Shown here: piece by piece, positions 42,310-52,600 of the stretch | Position numbering within the stretch: position 1 is the first letter of the stretch | Layout: each line of letters begins with the position of its first letter | Assembly (NCBI RefSeq): GCF_900129375.1 | Contig: NZ_FQVN01000014.1 | Span: forward strand, 62,001-126,000 | Origin: Streptoalloteichus hindustanus | GTDB taxonomy: Bacteria; Actinomycetota; Actinomycetes; Mycobacteriales; Pseudonocardiaceae | DNA length: 64,000 nucleotides | Direction of reading: 5' to 3' | Notes under the pieces: model-generated | What the model was told of the DNA's origin: nothing | Databases searched by the model: none | What the model saw: the letters and a program-made list of their open reading frames with translations, nothing else | Made by a program: the position numbers and the translations under genes

Positions 42310-43890
42310 TCAGAGGGTCAGGGTCCAGGAGTTCAGGACGCCGCTGTCGAACCGCTGCACGTCGGCGACCCGCAGCTTCCAGGTGCCGTTCCTGGTCTCG
42401 GCCGAGACGTCCACGGTGTACGTCCGGCGCACGCCGTCCGACTCGTCGACCCCACCGGCCTTCTTGAGGTTGGTCACCTTCCCGGACGGGGTGACGAGGT
42501 CGATCGCCAGGTCGGCCGGGTACGGGTGCTTGATGTCGACGCTGACCGAAGTGGACGCCGGGGCGTTGCCCGCGCAGGAGCTGACGGTCACCGGGCTCTC
42601 GATCGCGTCACCGGCGTCGGGGATCGGCGTGGCCTTCCCGTTGGTGGCGGGCGGACACCCGTTGCCGCCGGACCCGATGAACCCGGTGTAGAGCAGCTTG
42701 TCGGGCGTGTTCGCCGGCAGGTTGGGGATCTTGCCGCTGGTCGCGTTGGCGGCCAGCGCGTCGTGCACCTGCTGCGGCGTCTCGTCGGGCCGCCACGCGC
42801 GGTACATCGCCGCCGCGCCCGCGACGTGCGGGGTGGCCATCGACGTGCCGGTCATGGTGGCGGTGCTGCCGTTGTTGAGGCCGAGCGACTCGACGTTCAC
42901 CGCCGGCGCGGAGATGTCCACACAGGAACCGTGGTTGGACCCCGAGTAGCGCCCGTCGCGGCCGTTGGAGTAGGCGGTTCCGCCGACCGTGACGGCCTCC
43001 GGGACCCGGGCCGGGCTGACGTCGCAGGCGTTCTTGTTGTCGTTGCCGGCGGCCACGACGAACAGGTGGCCCTTGGCGGTCGCGTTCTTCAGCGCCTCGT
43101 CCCCGACACCGGCCTGGTCGAAGCCCAGGCTCATGTTCACGACGCTGTTGCGCACGCCGTTGGCGGCGATCCACTCCATCGCCTCGACGGTGGCCGAGTC
43201 CGGTCCCCGTCCCTGGCAGTCCAACACGCGCAGCGCGACGATCTTGGCCTTCTTCGCGACACCGTAGGTCTTGCTCGCGACGGTGCCCGCGACGTGCGTG
43301 CCGTGGCCGTTGCAGTCGACGCCGTTCTGGCCGTCCTTGAGGAAGTCGGCGGCGATGGTCGCGCGGCCCTCGAAGTCCGGGTTGTCCTTGATGATCCCGG
43401 TGTCGACGACGTACACAGTGGACGCGTCGGCCTCGTTGTTGTACCGGTACCGGTTGTCCAGCGGCAGGTCCCGCTGGTCCACGCGGTCCAGTCCCCATGT
43501 GGGGTCGCTCTGCTCGCCGGTCGCGGTCGTCGTGCCGTCCTGGTAGACCTTGCGCACCGCGGGGTCCGCCGCGATCCGGCGTGCCTGTTGCTCGCTCATG
43601 CCGTGCACCGCGAAGCCGCGCAGGGTGTGCTCGAACGTCGCCTTGACCTGGCCGCCGTAGCGGCGGGACAGGTCAGTGGCGGCGGCCTGGACCGCGGGCT
43701 GCTTGGCCTCCGACCGCGCGTCGTGCAGCACGACGATGTAGCTGTCCTTGATCGGCTGCTTCGCCTGCACCACCGCCCCCTCCGGCTCCGCGTGGGCGGC
43801 CAGGCCGCCCAGCGGGAGCAGGAGCGCGGCCAGCACGGCGCCGCCGAGGACTTTTCGAGACAGCGACGAACCCCGTAAGTGTTGCGACAT
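42310..43890 (-). CDS. Secreted subtilisin-like (S8) protease with P-domain
   Basis: 526 residues: Sec signal (about 1-35), I9 propeptide (about 50-118), S8 domain with D163 (VVDTGI), H196 (GHGTHVAGT) and S350 (GTSMATPH), and a P-domain (about 415-526, ending NSWTLTL). Closest in layout to the protease at 1.5-3.1 kb. ATG without a strong ribosome binding site. Promoter region carries a 28-bp element shared with the third subtilisin gene at 47.3-48.6 kb. Confidence 0.95.
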   Translation of the reverse strand: MSQHLRGSSLSRKVLGGAVLAALLLPLGGLAAHAEPEGAVVQAKQPIKDSYIVVLHDARSEAKQPAVQAAATDLSRRYGGQVKATFEHTLRGFAVHGMSEQQARRIAADPAVRKVYQDGTTTATGEQSDPTWGLDRVDQRDLPLDNRYRYNNEADASTVYVVDTGIIKDNPDFEGRATIAADFLKDGQNGVDCNGHGTHVAGTVASKTYGVAKKAKIVALRVLDCQGRGPDSATVEAMEWIAANGVRNSVVNMSLGFDQAGVGDEALKNATAKGHLFVVAAGNDNKNACDVSPARVPEAVTVGGTAYSNGRDGRYSGSNHGSCVDISAPAVNVESLGLNNGSTATMTGTSMATPHVAGAAAMYRAWRPDETPQQVHDALAANATSGKIPNLPANTPDKLLYTGFIGSGGNGCPPATNGKATPIPDAGDAIESPVTVSSCAGNAPASTSVSVDIKHPYPADLAIDLVTPSGKVTNLKKAGGVDESDGVRRTYTVDVSAETRNGTWKLRVADVQRFDSGVLNSWTLTL

Positions 43891-44009
43891 TCCAACTCCG
43901 TTCCTCGTGCGCCGCGCGGGGGCGCGGGGCGACGTCGCGGTCGCGGGGGGGCAGGGGAATCGTGGCGACCGCGACGACGACTATCCGATTCTCCGGCGCG
44001 TTGGCACAA

Positions 44010-44037
44010 CGGTTGCGGAGTTAGATACGGGTACGCA
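44010..44037 (-). promoter_or_regulatory. 28-bp element shared by two subtilisin promoters, copy 1
   Basis: In gene sense it begins TGCGTACCC, has a TATCTAACTCC centre and ends CAACCG. It matches the copy at 48708-48735 at 23 of 28 positions and lies 120 bases upstream of its gene (119 for the other). The AT-rich centre could be a -10 region or the core of a LAL regulator site. Confidence 0.7.
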
Positions 44038-44081
44038 GTTATTGGTCACGCCGGAGCCGGACTCCATAAAGATTTTCGAGG

Positions 44082-46952
44082 TCAACGACGTGCCGGCGAG
44101 ACGAGGTCCGCTCGCGTCCTGGCGCCCAGCTTGCGGAGAATCCGGGCCACGTGCTGCTCGACGGTGCGCGGCGAGAGGAACAGGAACTCCGCTATCTCCC
44201 GGTTCGTGTGGCCCTGCCGGAGAAGCTGCGCGACCTCCTGTTCCCTGGGGGACAGGGAGTTGCCGTAGCTCCGTCTGCCCCGACGGGAGAACGAGGTCGT
44301 TCCACCCGTCCGCAGCGCTTTCCGGCACCGGGCCGCGTCCACGCTCGCGCCCATGGCGTCGAACCGGTCCGCGACCGCGGCGAGCTCGGCCGCTCCGCAG
44401 CCCTCGCCGCCGACCAGCTTCGTCAGGGCGATCCGCTCGGACAACAGCGCCGAGTAGTACACGAGGGAGAGGTCGTCCGCCGCCACCCGCGCCTCGTGGA
44501 GGAGCTCCACCGCGTCGCGGTCCTGCCGGTGCTGGGCGAGGATCGCCCGGCACGCCAGCAGGGCCGCCGTGGCCAGCGGCGCGGTCCTGCCCACGAGGCC
44601 CGCGGCCAGGTCCTCGGTCAGCCGCTCGGCGTCGCCCTGCCGGCCGGCGCGGCAGTAGACCTCCACCGCCGGCATGGCCAGTTCCCCCGCCCACGCCCAG
44701 ACACCCTTGTCCCGCAACACCCTGACGCCCCTGTCCGCCACCGCGCACGCCGCCGGGACCTGGTCCCGCACCGCGTGCAGCCGCACCAGCGCGGCGAAGC
44801 CGCCCAGGAAGACGGGAGCGAAGGCGTTGTCGGGATCGCGGAGTCCGGTGTGGACGAGGTGCCGCTCGGCCGCGTCCCACTCGCCACGCACGGCCGCGAG
44901 ACAGCCGAGGACGAGCGACAGCTCGCCGGCCACCGGGATGAGCTCGCGGTAGTCCTCGACGAGCCGCGTGACCCGCCGCCGCAGACCGCTCCAGTTCCCG
45001 GTGTACCAGTCGAGTCGCGCCTCCGTCGACTGCGCGGTGCCGACGATGAACGGGACGCCAGCGCCCACCGACAGGCGCATCCCCTTGTCCAGCAGGCGCC
45101 GCGCGAGCGTGAAGTGGCCGGTGAGCATGCAGGCGTCGGCCAGGTTGGTGTTCGCCCGCACCAGGTACCGCCGGGTGGTCACGTCGGGGGAGTTGTCCGG
45201 CAGCAACTTCAGCTCGTCGAGCACGGTGTGGTCGCCGACGCCCAGCCGGGCAGACAGGTGGTTGGCCAGAAGGGACAGTCGCAGCGCCTCGTCGTCGCAC
45301 TCCCCGAGGAACGTCTCGACCTGGCGCGTCCAGCGGAGGTGGCAGTCCAGCGGCCACGTGCTGTTGAACGGCTGCGCCAGCACGGTGCGCCCGTGCATGG
45401 CGAGGTCCGGCCGCTCCCGGAGTTCCTCGACCGCCGTCTGGATCTCCGCGAGCCCGCGGCGCAGGCTGCCGGCCTGGCGGATCAGCAGCAGGCCGAGGTT
45501 CAGCCGCACCTCGCCGCGCGCGGCGAGCGACAGGCGGACGTCGCCGAGGAGGCGTTCCAGGGTCGCGCACGGGTCGTGCTGGTCCATCCCGTGGCGCGCC
45601 ACGAGTCCGAGCTTGACCGCGAGACGGTCCACAGCGGACACGTGCGGCGTCTCGTCGAGCAGCCGCTGGTACAACCGGGTCGCGGTCGTGGAGTCGCCCA
45701 TCTCGGCCGCGTGGTCGGCCGCGGCCTCGCCGTGGCGCAGCCACTCGTCGAGCATGCCAGCCCGCCGGCTGTGCTCGGCGATCTGGAACAGCGGGGCCGG
45801 GTCCACTCCGGACAGCGCCTCGAACGCCCGGACGTGCAGCCGTCGGCGTTCCGGCCCGCTCAGGGTGTCGTAGACGGCCTGTTGCGCCAACGCGTGCCGG
45901 AATCCGTACCGGGCGTCGTCCACTTCGTACAGCACGCCGGCGCGCAGGGCGCGGATGATCGCCGGGCGCACGCGTTCGGACGACATCGCGCCCACCTCGG
46001 CGAGGAGCTCCTCGGACGCGGGCACCCCCAACACCGCCGCCGCGTGGGCGACCCGCCGGCCGGTGGCCGGAAGACGGCTGAGGCGTTCGGCCATGGCGTC
46101 GCGCAGCAGCGCGGGAACCTCGATGGTGTCCAGGAGTCGCCGCGCCGTGCAGGTGTCCGTGCTCACCCCGCCCACCGGGTCGCGCATCGCGCGCAGCGTC
46201 TCCTCCAGGACGAACGGGATTCCGGCCGTGCGCTCGTGCAGCCGCGCGGCCAGGTCGGACGGCACCGCCGGGACACCGAGGATCGCCGCCGTCAGCTCGG
46301 AAACCTCCTCCACCTCCAGCGGCCGCAGTTCGAGCAGCAGCGAGACGACGCCGGCCGGCGGCTGGTAGGCGGAGCCCAGCGGCATCCCGCCGGGGGTGTC
46401 CTCCCGCCGGTAGGTCACGAGCACGCTCAGGTTCGGCGGCGGCTCGGACATGAGGAACCGCAACAACTGCCGTGAGCCGTCGTCGGCCCAGTGCAGGTCC
46501 TCCACGACCAGCAGGGTCGGGCCGAGGACCGACAGGACCTCCCGCACCGCGCGGAAGATCTGGTGCCGCCGGTGCCGGGGGTCCTCCGGGAACTCGGGCA
46601 GGTCCGGGAGGTGGTGGGCGATCTCGGGCAGCAGCGGGCGCAGGACACCGGCGACCGGGCTGAGCGCACGGCGGTCCAGACAGGCGCCCACGGTGTGGAG
46701 CGCGTCGAGAACGGCGCCGTAGGGGAACGGTTCGCGGAGCGGTTGACAACTGCCGGTGAGCACCCGCAGCGGCGTGGAGTCCAGTCCGCGCAACAACTCC
46801 CGCAGCAGCCTGGTCTTTCCGATCCCGGCCTCGCCGTTGACGAGCACCACCGAGGGTTGCTGGGCGACCGCGGCCGTCAGGGCGGACAGCTGGGAGCCGC
46901 GGCCGACCAGGACAGGCGAGCAGGTTCGTGGGTCCGTGTGCGCCAACGTCAT
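44082..46952 (-). CDS. LAL-type LuxR regulator (large ATP-binding)
   Basis: 956 residues. The N-terminal ATPase has Walker A GEAGIGKT (about 40-47) and Walker B LLVVEDLHWADD; a long TPR-like helical middle follows; the C-terminal LuxR HTH is LSPREQEVAQLLRQGHTNREIAEFLFLSPRTVEQHVARILRKLGA (about 893-937). LAL proteins (MalT-like) bind inducer and ATP and activate neighbouring genes. Located between two subtilisin genes that share an upstream element, so it is the natural candidate to activate them. ATG with GGAG upstream was chosen over a start 89 codons earlier. Confidence 0.94.
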   Translation of the reverse strand: MTLAHTDPRTCSPVLVGRGSQLSALTAAVAQQPSVVLVNGEAGIGKTRLLRELLRGLDSTPLRVLTGSCQPLREPFPYGAVLDALHTVGACLDRRALSPVAGVLRPLLPEIAHHLPDLPEFPEDPRHRRHQIFRAVREVLSVLGPTLLVVEDLHWADDGSRQLLRFLMSEPPPNLSVLVTYRREDTPGGMPLGSAYQPPAGVVSLLLELRPLEVEEVSELTAAILGVPAVPSDLAARLHERTAGIPFVLEETLRAMRDPVGGVSTDTCTARRLLDTIEVPALLRDAMAERLSRLPATGRRVAHAAAVLGVPASEELLAEVGAMSSERVRPAIIRALRAGVLYEVDDARYGFRHALAQQAVYDTLSGPERRRLHVRAFEALSGVDPAPLFQIAEHSRRAGMLDEWLRHGEAAADHAAEMGDSTTATRLYQRLLDETPHVSAVDRLAVKLGLVARHGMDQHDPCATLERLLGDVRLSLAARGEVRLNLGLLLIRQAGSLRRGLAEIQTAVEELRERPDLAMHGRTVLAQPFNSTWPLDCHLRWTRQVETFLGECDDEALRLSLLANHLSARLGVGDHTVLDELKLLPDNSPDVTTRRYLVRANTNLADACMLTGHFTLARRLLDKGMRLSVGAGVPFIVGTAQSTEARLDWYTGNWSGLRRRVTRLVEDYRELIPVAGELSLVLGCLAAVRGEWDAAERHLVHTGLRDPDNAFAPVFLGGFAALVRLHAVRDQVPAACAVADRGVRVLRDKGVWAWAGELAMPAVEVYCRAGRQGDAERLTEDLAAGLVGRTAPLATAALLACRAILAQHRQDRDAVELLHEARVAADDLSLVYYSALLSERIALTKLVGGEGCGAAELAAVADRFDAMGASVDAARCRKALRTGGTTSFSRRGRRSYGNSLSPREQEVAQLLRQGHTNREIAEFLFLSPRTVEQHVARILRKLGARTRADLVSPARR

Positions 46953-47324
46953 GTCACACTCCACAACCTCGTGGGCGTCCGGTATGTCCGATCCCGTCTG
47001 TCCGGACCACCGACATCGGCTGCCCGGGACCGGAGACCAGGAACACGGGCGGTGACGCGGGCACGGCGGGGGTGGCGTCACCGCGGGCAGAAGGAGCAGC
47101 AGGCTAACAGCAGTCACCGCCGCGATGACAGAACCTTTCCTGGGTCCTGTCGTACGCCACGACCCCGCCGGGGCGTCGACCGTGTCGACGTCCCGACGGG
47201 GCCTGGGGTGGGCGATCACATGGGGGCTGGCCGGAACGCGGCGCCGAGCGGGGTGCCGCCGCCGGGGACGCCGGTGGTCACCGGGGATTCGACGGGCCGG
47301 CGAACGCCGGGCGCCGCGTCGGCC
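46953..47324. other. Intergenic region upstream of LAL gene
   Basis: 372 bp. No gene supported; should hold the LAL promoter. The 28-bp subtilisin element is not found here. Confidence 0.4.
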
Positions 47325-47346
47325 GTGACCGGGTTCGCCCGGTCAC
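47325..47346 (-). terminator. Hairpin terminator after third subtilisin gene
   Basis: GTGACCGGG, tetraloop TTCG and the exact complement, seven bases beyond the stop codon. Confidence 0.75.
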
Positions 47347-47353
47347 CGGGAGG

Positions 47354-48589
47354 TCACGCGTCCTGGTTGAGGAAACCGACGTAGAGCAGCTTGTTCGGCG
47401 AGCCCTTGACGTCGCGGATCTTGCCGGGCGTCGAGGCGGACAGGAGAGCGTCGGCCACCTCCGACGGCGACTTCGCCGAGTTCCCTGGCTGGCCGAGGTA
47501 CAGGGCGGCGGCGCCGGCCACGTGCGGGGTGGCCATCGAGGTGCCGCCCATCGTCGCGGTGCCGCCACCGGGCTTGGCGGAGAGGATGTTGCTGCCCGGC
47601 GCGAACAGGTCGACGCACCGGCCGTAGTTGGACGCCACGTTCGGCGCCCGCCAGATCGACCGCTTGTCGGCGGAGTCGCTGGCCGCGACCGTGATCGCCT
47701 CCCGCACCCGCGCCGGCGAGACGTTGCACGCGTCCTGGTTCTCGTTGCCCGCGGCGACCGCGACGGTGACCCCGGCGTTGACCAGGGAACGGACGGCGCG
47801 GTCGGTCGAGCTGTTGGCGGAGCCGCCCAGGCTCATGTTGACCACGGCGGGCTTCTGGGCGTTCTTCGCCACCCAGTTCAGGCCCGACACCACAGAACTG
47901 CCGCGGCTGTAGCCCGAGCAGTCCAGCACGCGCACGCCGACGATGTTGGCCTTCTTGGCCACGCCGTAGGTCGCGCCCGCCACCGTGCCGGCGACGTGCG
48001 TGCCGTGGCCGTGGCAGTCCTCGGCCTCGTCGTCGTCGTCGATGAAGTCGTACCCGTGCTTGGCACGGCCCTCGAACTCCGGGTGCTCGACGTCCACGCC
48101 GGTGTCCACGACGTAGACGGTGGTCCCGGCGCCGGCGTTGTCCGGGTAGGTGTACTTCCTGTCCAGCGGCAGGTTCCGCTGGTCGATCCGGTCCAGACCC
48201 CAGACCGGGTCGGTCTGCTCGCCGGACGCCCGGACGACCTTGTCCTGCTCCACGAACTCGACCGACGGCTCGGCGGCGAGGCGCTTGGCCGCGGCCTCGT
48301 TCATGTCGACGGCGAAACCGCCCACCGCGTCGTAGACATGCCGCAGTTGACCGCCGTGCCGGGCCGCGAGCTGGTTCGCCCTCTCGGTGATGTCGGCCGC
48401 CCCCAGGGCGGCCGACTGCCGGAAGTGCACGAGGTAGCTGCCCGCGACCGAGTCGGGGGTGTTCGCGTTGAGGATCGTGCCCTCGGCCGCGGACGCGGCG
48501 GGTGGGCAGGCGGCGCCAAGGGCGAGCGCCGCGACGGCGGCCGTGAGGCCGGCCGCTGACGTTCTCAGACGTGAGCTGAGCGAGAACAT
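47354..48589 (-). CDS. Secreted subtilisin-like (S8) protease without P-domain
   Basis: 411 residues: signal peptide (about 1-35, possibly with a lipobox-like AAC), I9 propeptide (about 50-118), S8 domain with D162 (VVDTGV), H195 (GHGTHVAGT) and S351 (GTSMATPH). It ends about 28 residues after the catalytic domain, so it lacks the P-domain of its two relatives in this window. ATG start. It shares the 28-bp upstream element with the gene at 42.3-43.9 kb and is followed by its own terminator. Confidence 0.95.
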   Translation of the reverse strand: MFSLSSRLRTSAAGLTAAVAALALGAACPPAASAAEGTILNANTPDSVAGSYLVHFRQSAALGAADITERANQLAARHGGQLRHVYDAVGGFAVDMNEAAAKRLAAEPSVEFVEQDKVVRASGEQTDPVWGLDRIDQRNLPLDRKYTYPDNAGAGTTVYVVDTGVDVEHPEFEGRAKHGYDFIDDDDEAEDCHGHGTHVAGTVAGATYGVAKKANIVGVRVLDCSGYSRGSSVVSGLNWVAKNAQKPAVVNMSLGGSANSSTDRAVRSLVNAGVTVAVAAGNENQDACNVSPARVREAITVAASDSADKRSIWRAPNVASNYGRCVDLFAPGSNILSAKPGGGTATMGGTSMATPHVAGAAALYLGQPGNSAKSPSEVADALLSASTPGKIRDVKGSPNKLLYVGFLNQDA

Positions 48590-49603
48590 GCAGGGGCTCC
48601 CAATCTGCCTCGCCGAGGGAGCGGATCCACTCGGCGCGTGACCGTCAGGCGACTTGCAGGGGGGGTCACGCCGGACGACTGTGCGCTACCCGGACAACGC
48701 GGAGCATCGGTTGGGGAATTAATTAGGGGTACGCAAGAAAATCCGTTCGCCGCGTGCCGGCGCACCGAAGTGGTTCGGCCGCGTCGCGGTTGGGCCGATC
48801 GCCGACGGCGCGTCCACTGGTTCGGACCAACGGCGACCCGCGTGCGGGTTCTTCCCGTCGACGCCCCCGGGAACGATGTTCGCCGGATGAAAGGACTTCC
48901 GTCGAGCCGGACCGGTGCTCGGACTGTGCTGGGTGTCGGAAGTTGTTGCTGCACAAGGTAATCCACTGACCAACGTCGGCAGGAGCAGTAGGAGGAAACT
49001 GGGAGCGGGCGCGAACTCCGGACGCGGCTTGGAACCGGGTGGCACGTTGAGCTCGGCCCAGGCTCTGCGGGCGAGGCGACATCGTCAGGTGCCGACAACC
49101 CCACGTGTGCGGCGGCGGCCTCGGACGAAGATCCAGACGAAGATCCAGGCGTTGGGGCGGCCGCGCTTGCCGTGGCGCGCGGCTCGGGGCGGCCGACTCG
49201 TCGCGCGGAACCCGAGACAGGTGTCTGACAGCATGCGGCGAGGAAGGCCGACACGTCGTCGGAATTGTCCTGAACGCACCTTCTGCGGCTGGCCGGGGCG
49301 CTCCGCGCCCACCAGACGCCCACTGGCACTGGCAGCCGCGCGCCCGCGCGCGTGGGACGGCGATCAGGGCGGGGGTGGTCAGACTGAGCTCAGCGCGGAG
49401 CAACGGCTGTGGAGCGTCGGCCGAGGAGCGCGCGGGCGGTCGGTGTCCGCCATCCGGCCCAGTAGCCGACTGATCACCGCTGGTCGCCGGTGTTCTCCGG
49501 GCGGACCCGCCGCCTGTGTAACGTGAGCGCGATATGGCGACGGCGCGCCCGGACGGATGGCACCTGACCGGGTAAGCGGTGACTCCAGCAGAACGAGGTG
49601 GAC
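48590..49603. other. Intergenic region, about 1 kb
   Basis: No convincing gene: the several open frames are arginine- and proline-rich shadows. It holds the second copy of the subtilisin promoter element, a relatively AT-rich patch at 48700-48740, a purine-rich stretch near 48980-49010, and two tandem copies of GACGAAGATCCA at 49125-49148. Promoters of the subtilisin and of the hybrid kinase must lie here. Confidence 0.5.
48708..48735 (-). promoter_or_regulatory. 28-bp element shared by two subtilisin promoters, copy 2
   Basis: In gene sense it starts TGCGTACCC, has a TAATTAATTCC centre and ends CAACCG. Located 119 bases upstream of the third subtilisin start; 23 of 28 positions match copy 1 at 44010-44037. 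Confidence 0.7.
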
Positions 49604-52600
49604 GTGAGCGACACCAAGGTCGGCGTTGGTCGTTCGGCGGGGAGCGGTCGGGCCGAGGAGCCCGGGCCCGCCGTCGACCAGCCGGAGCTGCGCCAGTTGC
49701 TCGCCGGGCTGACCGCCGTCCGGGACGGGGACTTCGGCATCCGGCTCCCCGACGACGGCGACGGGCTGCTCGGCGAGATCGCGACCGTGTTCAACGGCAT
49801 GGTCGACCAGTTGTCGCTGTTCACGTCGGAGGTCACCAGAGTGGCCCGCGAGGTGGGCACCGAGGGCAGGTTGGGTGGTCAGGCCGAGGTGCCCGGGGTG
49901 TCCGGGACCTGGGGCGACCTCACCGACTCGGTGAACGCCATGGCCAGCAACCTGACCAGTCAGGTGCGCGACATCGCGGAGGTCGCCACCGCGGTCGCGC
50001 GCGGCGACCTGTCGCAGAAGGTCACGGTGACGGCGCGCGGCGAGATCCTGGAGCTGAAGAACACGATCAACACGATGGTCGACCAGCTCTCGGCGTTCGC
50101 CGACGAGGTGACCAGAGTGGCCCGCGAGGTGGGCACCGAGGGTCGGTTGGGTGGTCAGGCCGACGTCAAGGGCGTCTCCGGCACCTGGCGCGCCCTGACC
50201 GACTCGGTGAACTCCATGGCGGGCAACCTCACCGCGCAGGTCCGCTCGATCGCGCAGGTGGCCACGGCGGTGGCCAGCGGGGACCTGTCGCAGAAGATCA
50301 CGGTGACGGCGCGCGGTGAGATCCTGGAGCTCAAGGACACCATCAACACGATGGTGGACACCCTGTCCGCGTTCGCCGACGAGGTCACCCGGGTCGCCCG
50401 TGAGGTGGGCACCGAGGGTCGGTTGGGTGGTCAGGCCGACGTCAAGGGCGTCTCCGGCACCTGGAAGGCGTTGACCGAGTCGGTCAACGTGATGGCCGAC
50501 AACCTCACCGCGCAGGTCCGCTCGATCGCCCAGGTGACCACCGCGGTCGCGCGCGGCGACCTCACCCAGAAGATCCGGGTGGACGCCAGGGGCGAGATCC
50601 TGGAGCTGAAGGAGACCATCAACACGATGGTCGACCAGCTCTCGGCGTTCGCCGACGAGGTGACCAGGGTCGCCCGCGACGTGGGCACCGAGGGCAACCT
50701 GGGCGGCCAGGCCACCGTGCGCGGGGTCTCGGGCACGTGGAAGGACCTCACCGACAACGTCAACGTGATGGCCTCGAACCTGACCAGCCAGGTGCGGTCG
50801 ATCGCCCAGGTCGCCGCCGCCGTGGCGCGGGGCGACCTCAGCCAGAAGAGCACGGTGGAGGCCAAGGGCGAGGTGGCCGCCCTGGCCGAGGTGATCAACA
50901 CGATGGTGGACACCCTGTCGGCGTTCGCCGACGAGGTCACCAGAGTGGCCCGCGAGGTGGGCACGGAGGGGATGCTCGGCGGCCAGGCGCGGGTGCCCAA
51001 CGTGGCCGGCACGTGGAAGGACCTCACCGACAACGTCAACTCGATGGCGAACAACCTGACCAACCAGGTCCGCAACATCGCCCAGGTCACCACCGCCGTC
51101 GCGCGGGGCGACCTGTCGAAGAAGATCGACGTCGACGCCCGCGGCGAGATCCTCGAACTGAAGACGACGATCAACACGATGGTGGACCGCCTCTCGGCGT
51201 TCGCCTCCGAGGTCACCCGGGTCGCCCGCGAGGTGGGCACCGAGGGCAAGCTCGGCGGGCAGGCCGAGGTCGAGGGCGTCTCGGGCACCTGGAAGCGGCT
51301 CACCGAGAACGTCAACGAGCTGGCCGGCAACCTGACCAGGCAGGTGCGGGCCATCGCGGAGGTGACCAGCGCGGTCGCCGAGGGCGACCTGACCCGGTCG
51401 ATCACCGTGGAGGCCTCCGGCGAGGTCTCCGAGCTCAAGGACAACATCAACTCGATGGTGGAGTCGCTGCGCGAGACCACCAAGGCCAACCGCGAGCAGG
51501 ACTGGCTGAAGTCCAACCTGGCCCGCATCTCCGGGCTGATGCAGGGACAGCGGGACCTCGCGGTCGTCGCCGAGCTGGTCATGGACGAGCTGGCCCCGCT
51601 GGTGTCCGCCCAGTACGGCGCGTTCTACCTGGTCGACGAGGCCGCCGAGCGCCCGTTGCTGCGCATGGTCGGCTCCTACGGCCACCCCGAGGCCGGCGGC
51701 GTGCCGTCCGGGCCGGCCCAGCTCGCGTTCGGCCAGTCGCTGGTCGGGCAGGCGGCGCGCGGCCGCCGGGTCATCGCCGTCGACGAGGTGCCCGGCGACT
51801 ACGTGCGAATCTCCTCCGGGCTCGGCAGCACCGCGCCCAGGAGCCTGGTCGTGCTGCCGATCGTGGTCGAGGAGCAGGTGCTCGGCGTCATCGAGCTGGC
51901 CTCGGTGCACCGGTTCACCGCGGTGCACCGCGACTTCCTCGCACAGCTCATGGAGCTGATCGGGGTCAACGTCAACACGATCCGCGCCAACGCCCGCACC
52001 GACGAGCTGCTGGCCGAGTCGCAGCGGCTGGCCGCGGAGCTGCGGGCCCGGTCCGAGGAGCTCCAGATCCGGCAGGAGGAGCTGCAGCGCTCCAACGCCG
52101 AGCTGGAGGAGAAGGCGGCGCTGCTGGTCACCCAGAACCGGGACATCGAGACCAAGAACCTGGAGATCGAGCAGGCGCGGCAGGAGCTGGAGCAGCGCGC
52201 CCAGCAGCTCTCGCTGGCCTCGAAGTACAAGTCGGAGTTCCTGGCGAACATGAGCCACGAACTGCGCACCCCGCTCAACAGCCTGCTGATCCTGGCGCAG
52301 CTGCTGGCCCAGAACCCGACCCGCAACCTCACGCCCAAGCAGGTCGAGTACGCGGGCATCATCCACTCGGCGGGCTCGGACCTGCTCCAGCTGATCAACG
52401 ACATCCTGGACCTGTCCAAGGTCGAGGCCGGCAAGATGGACATCACGCCGGAGCGGGTGTCGCTGCGGCAGCTCCTCGACTACGTCGAGGCGACCTTCCG
52501 CCCGTTGACGAGCCAGAAGAGCCTCGGCTTCCGGGTCACCACCGCGCCCGGCGTGCCCGGCGAGCTGCTCACCGACGGCTCCCGGCTGCGGCAGGTGCTG

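Noticed and set aside
48565-49403. Minus-strand open frames in the 1-kb intergenic region
   Set aside because: Ser/Arg/Pro-rich composition, no ribosome binding site and no recognisable domain; they also overlap the subtilisin promoter element.
49829-51484. The 276-bp tandem repeat as a CRISPR-like or satellite array
   Set aside because: It is fully coding and corresponds to HAMP domain units.
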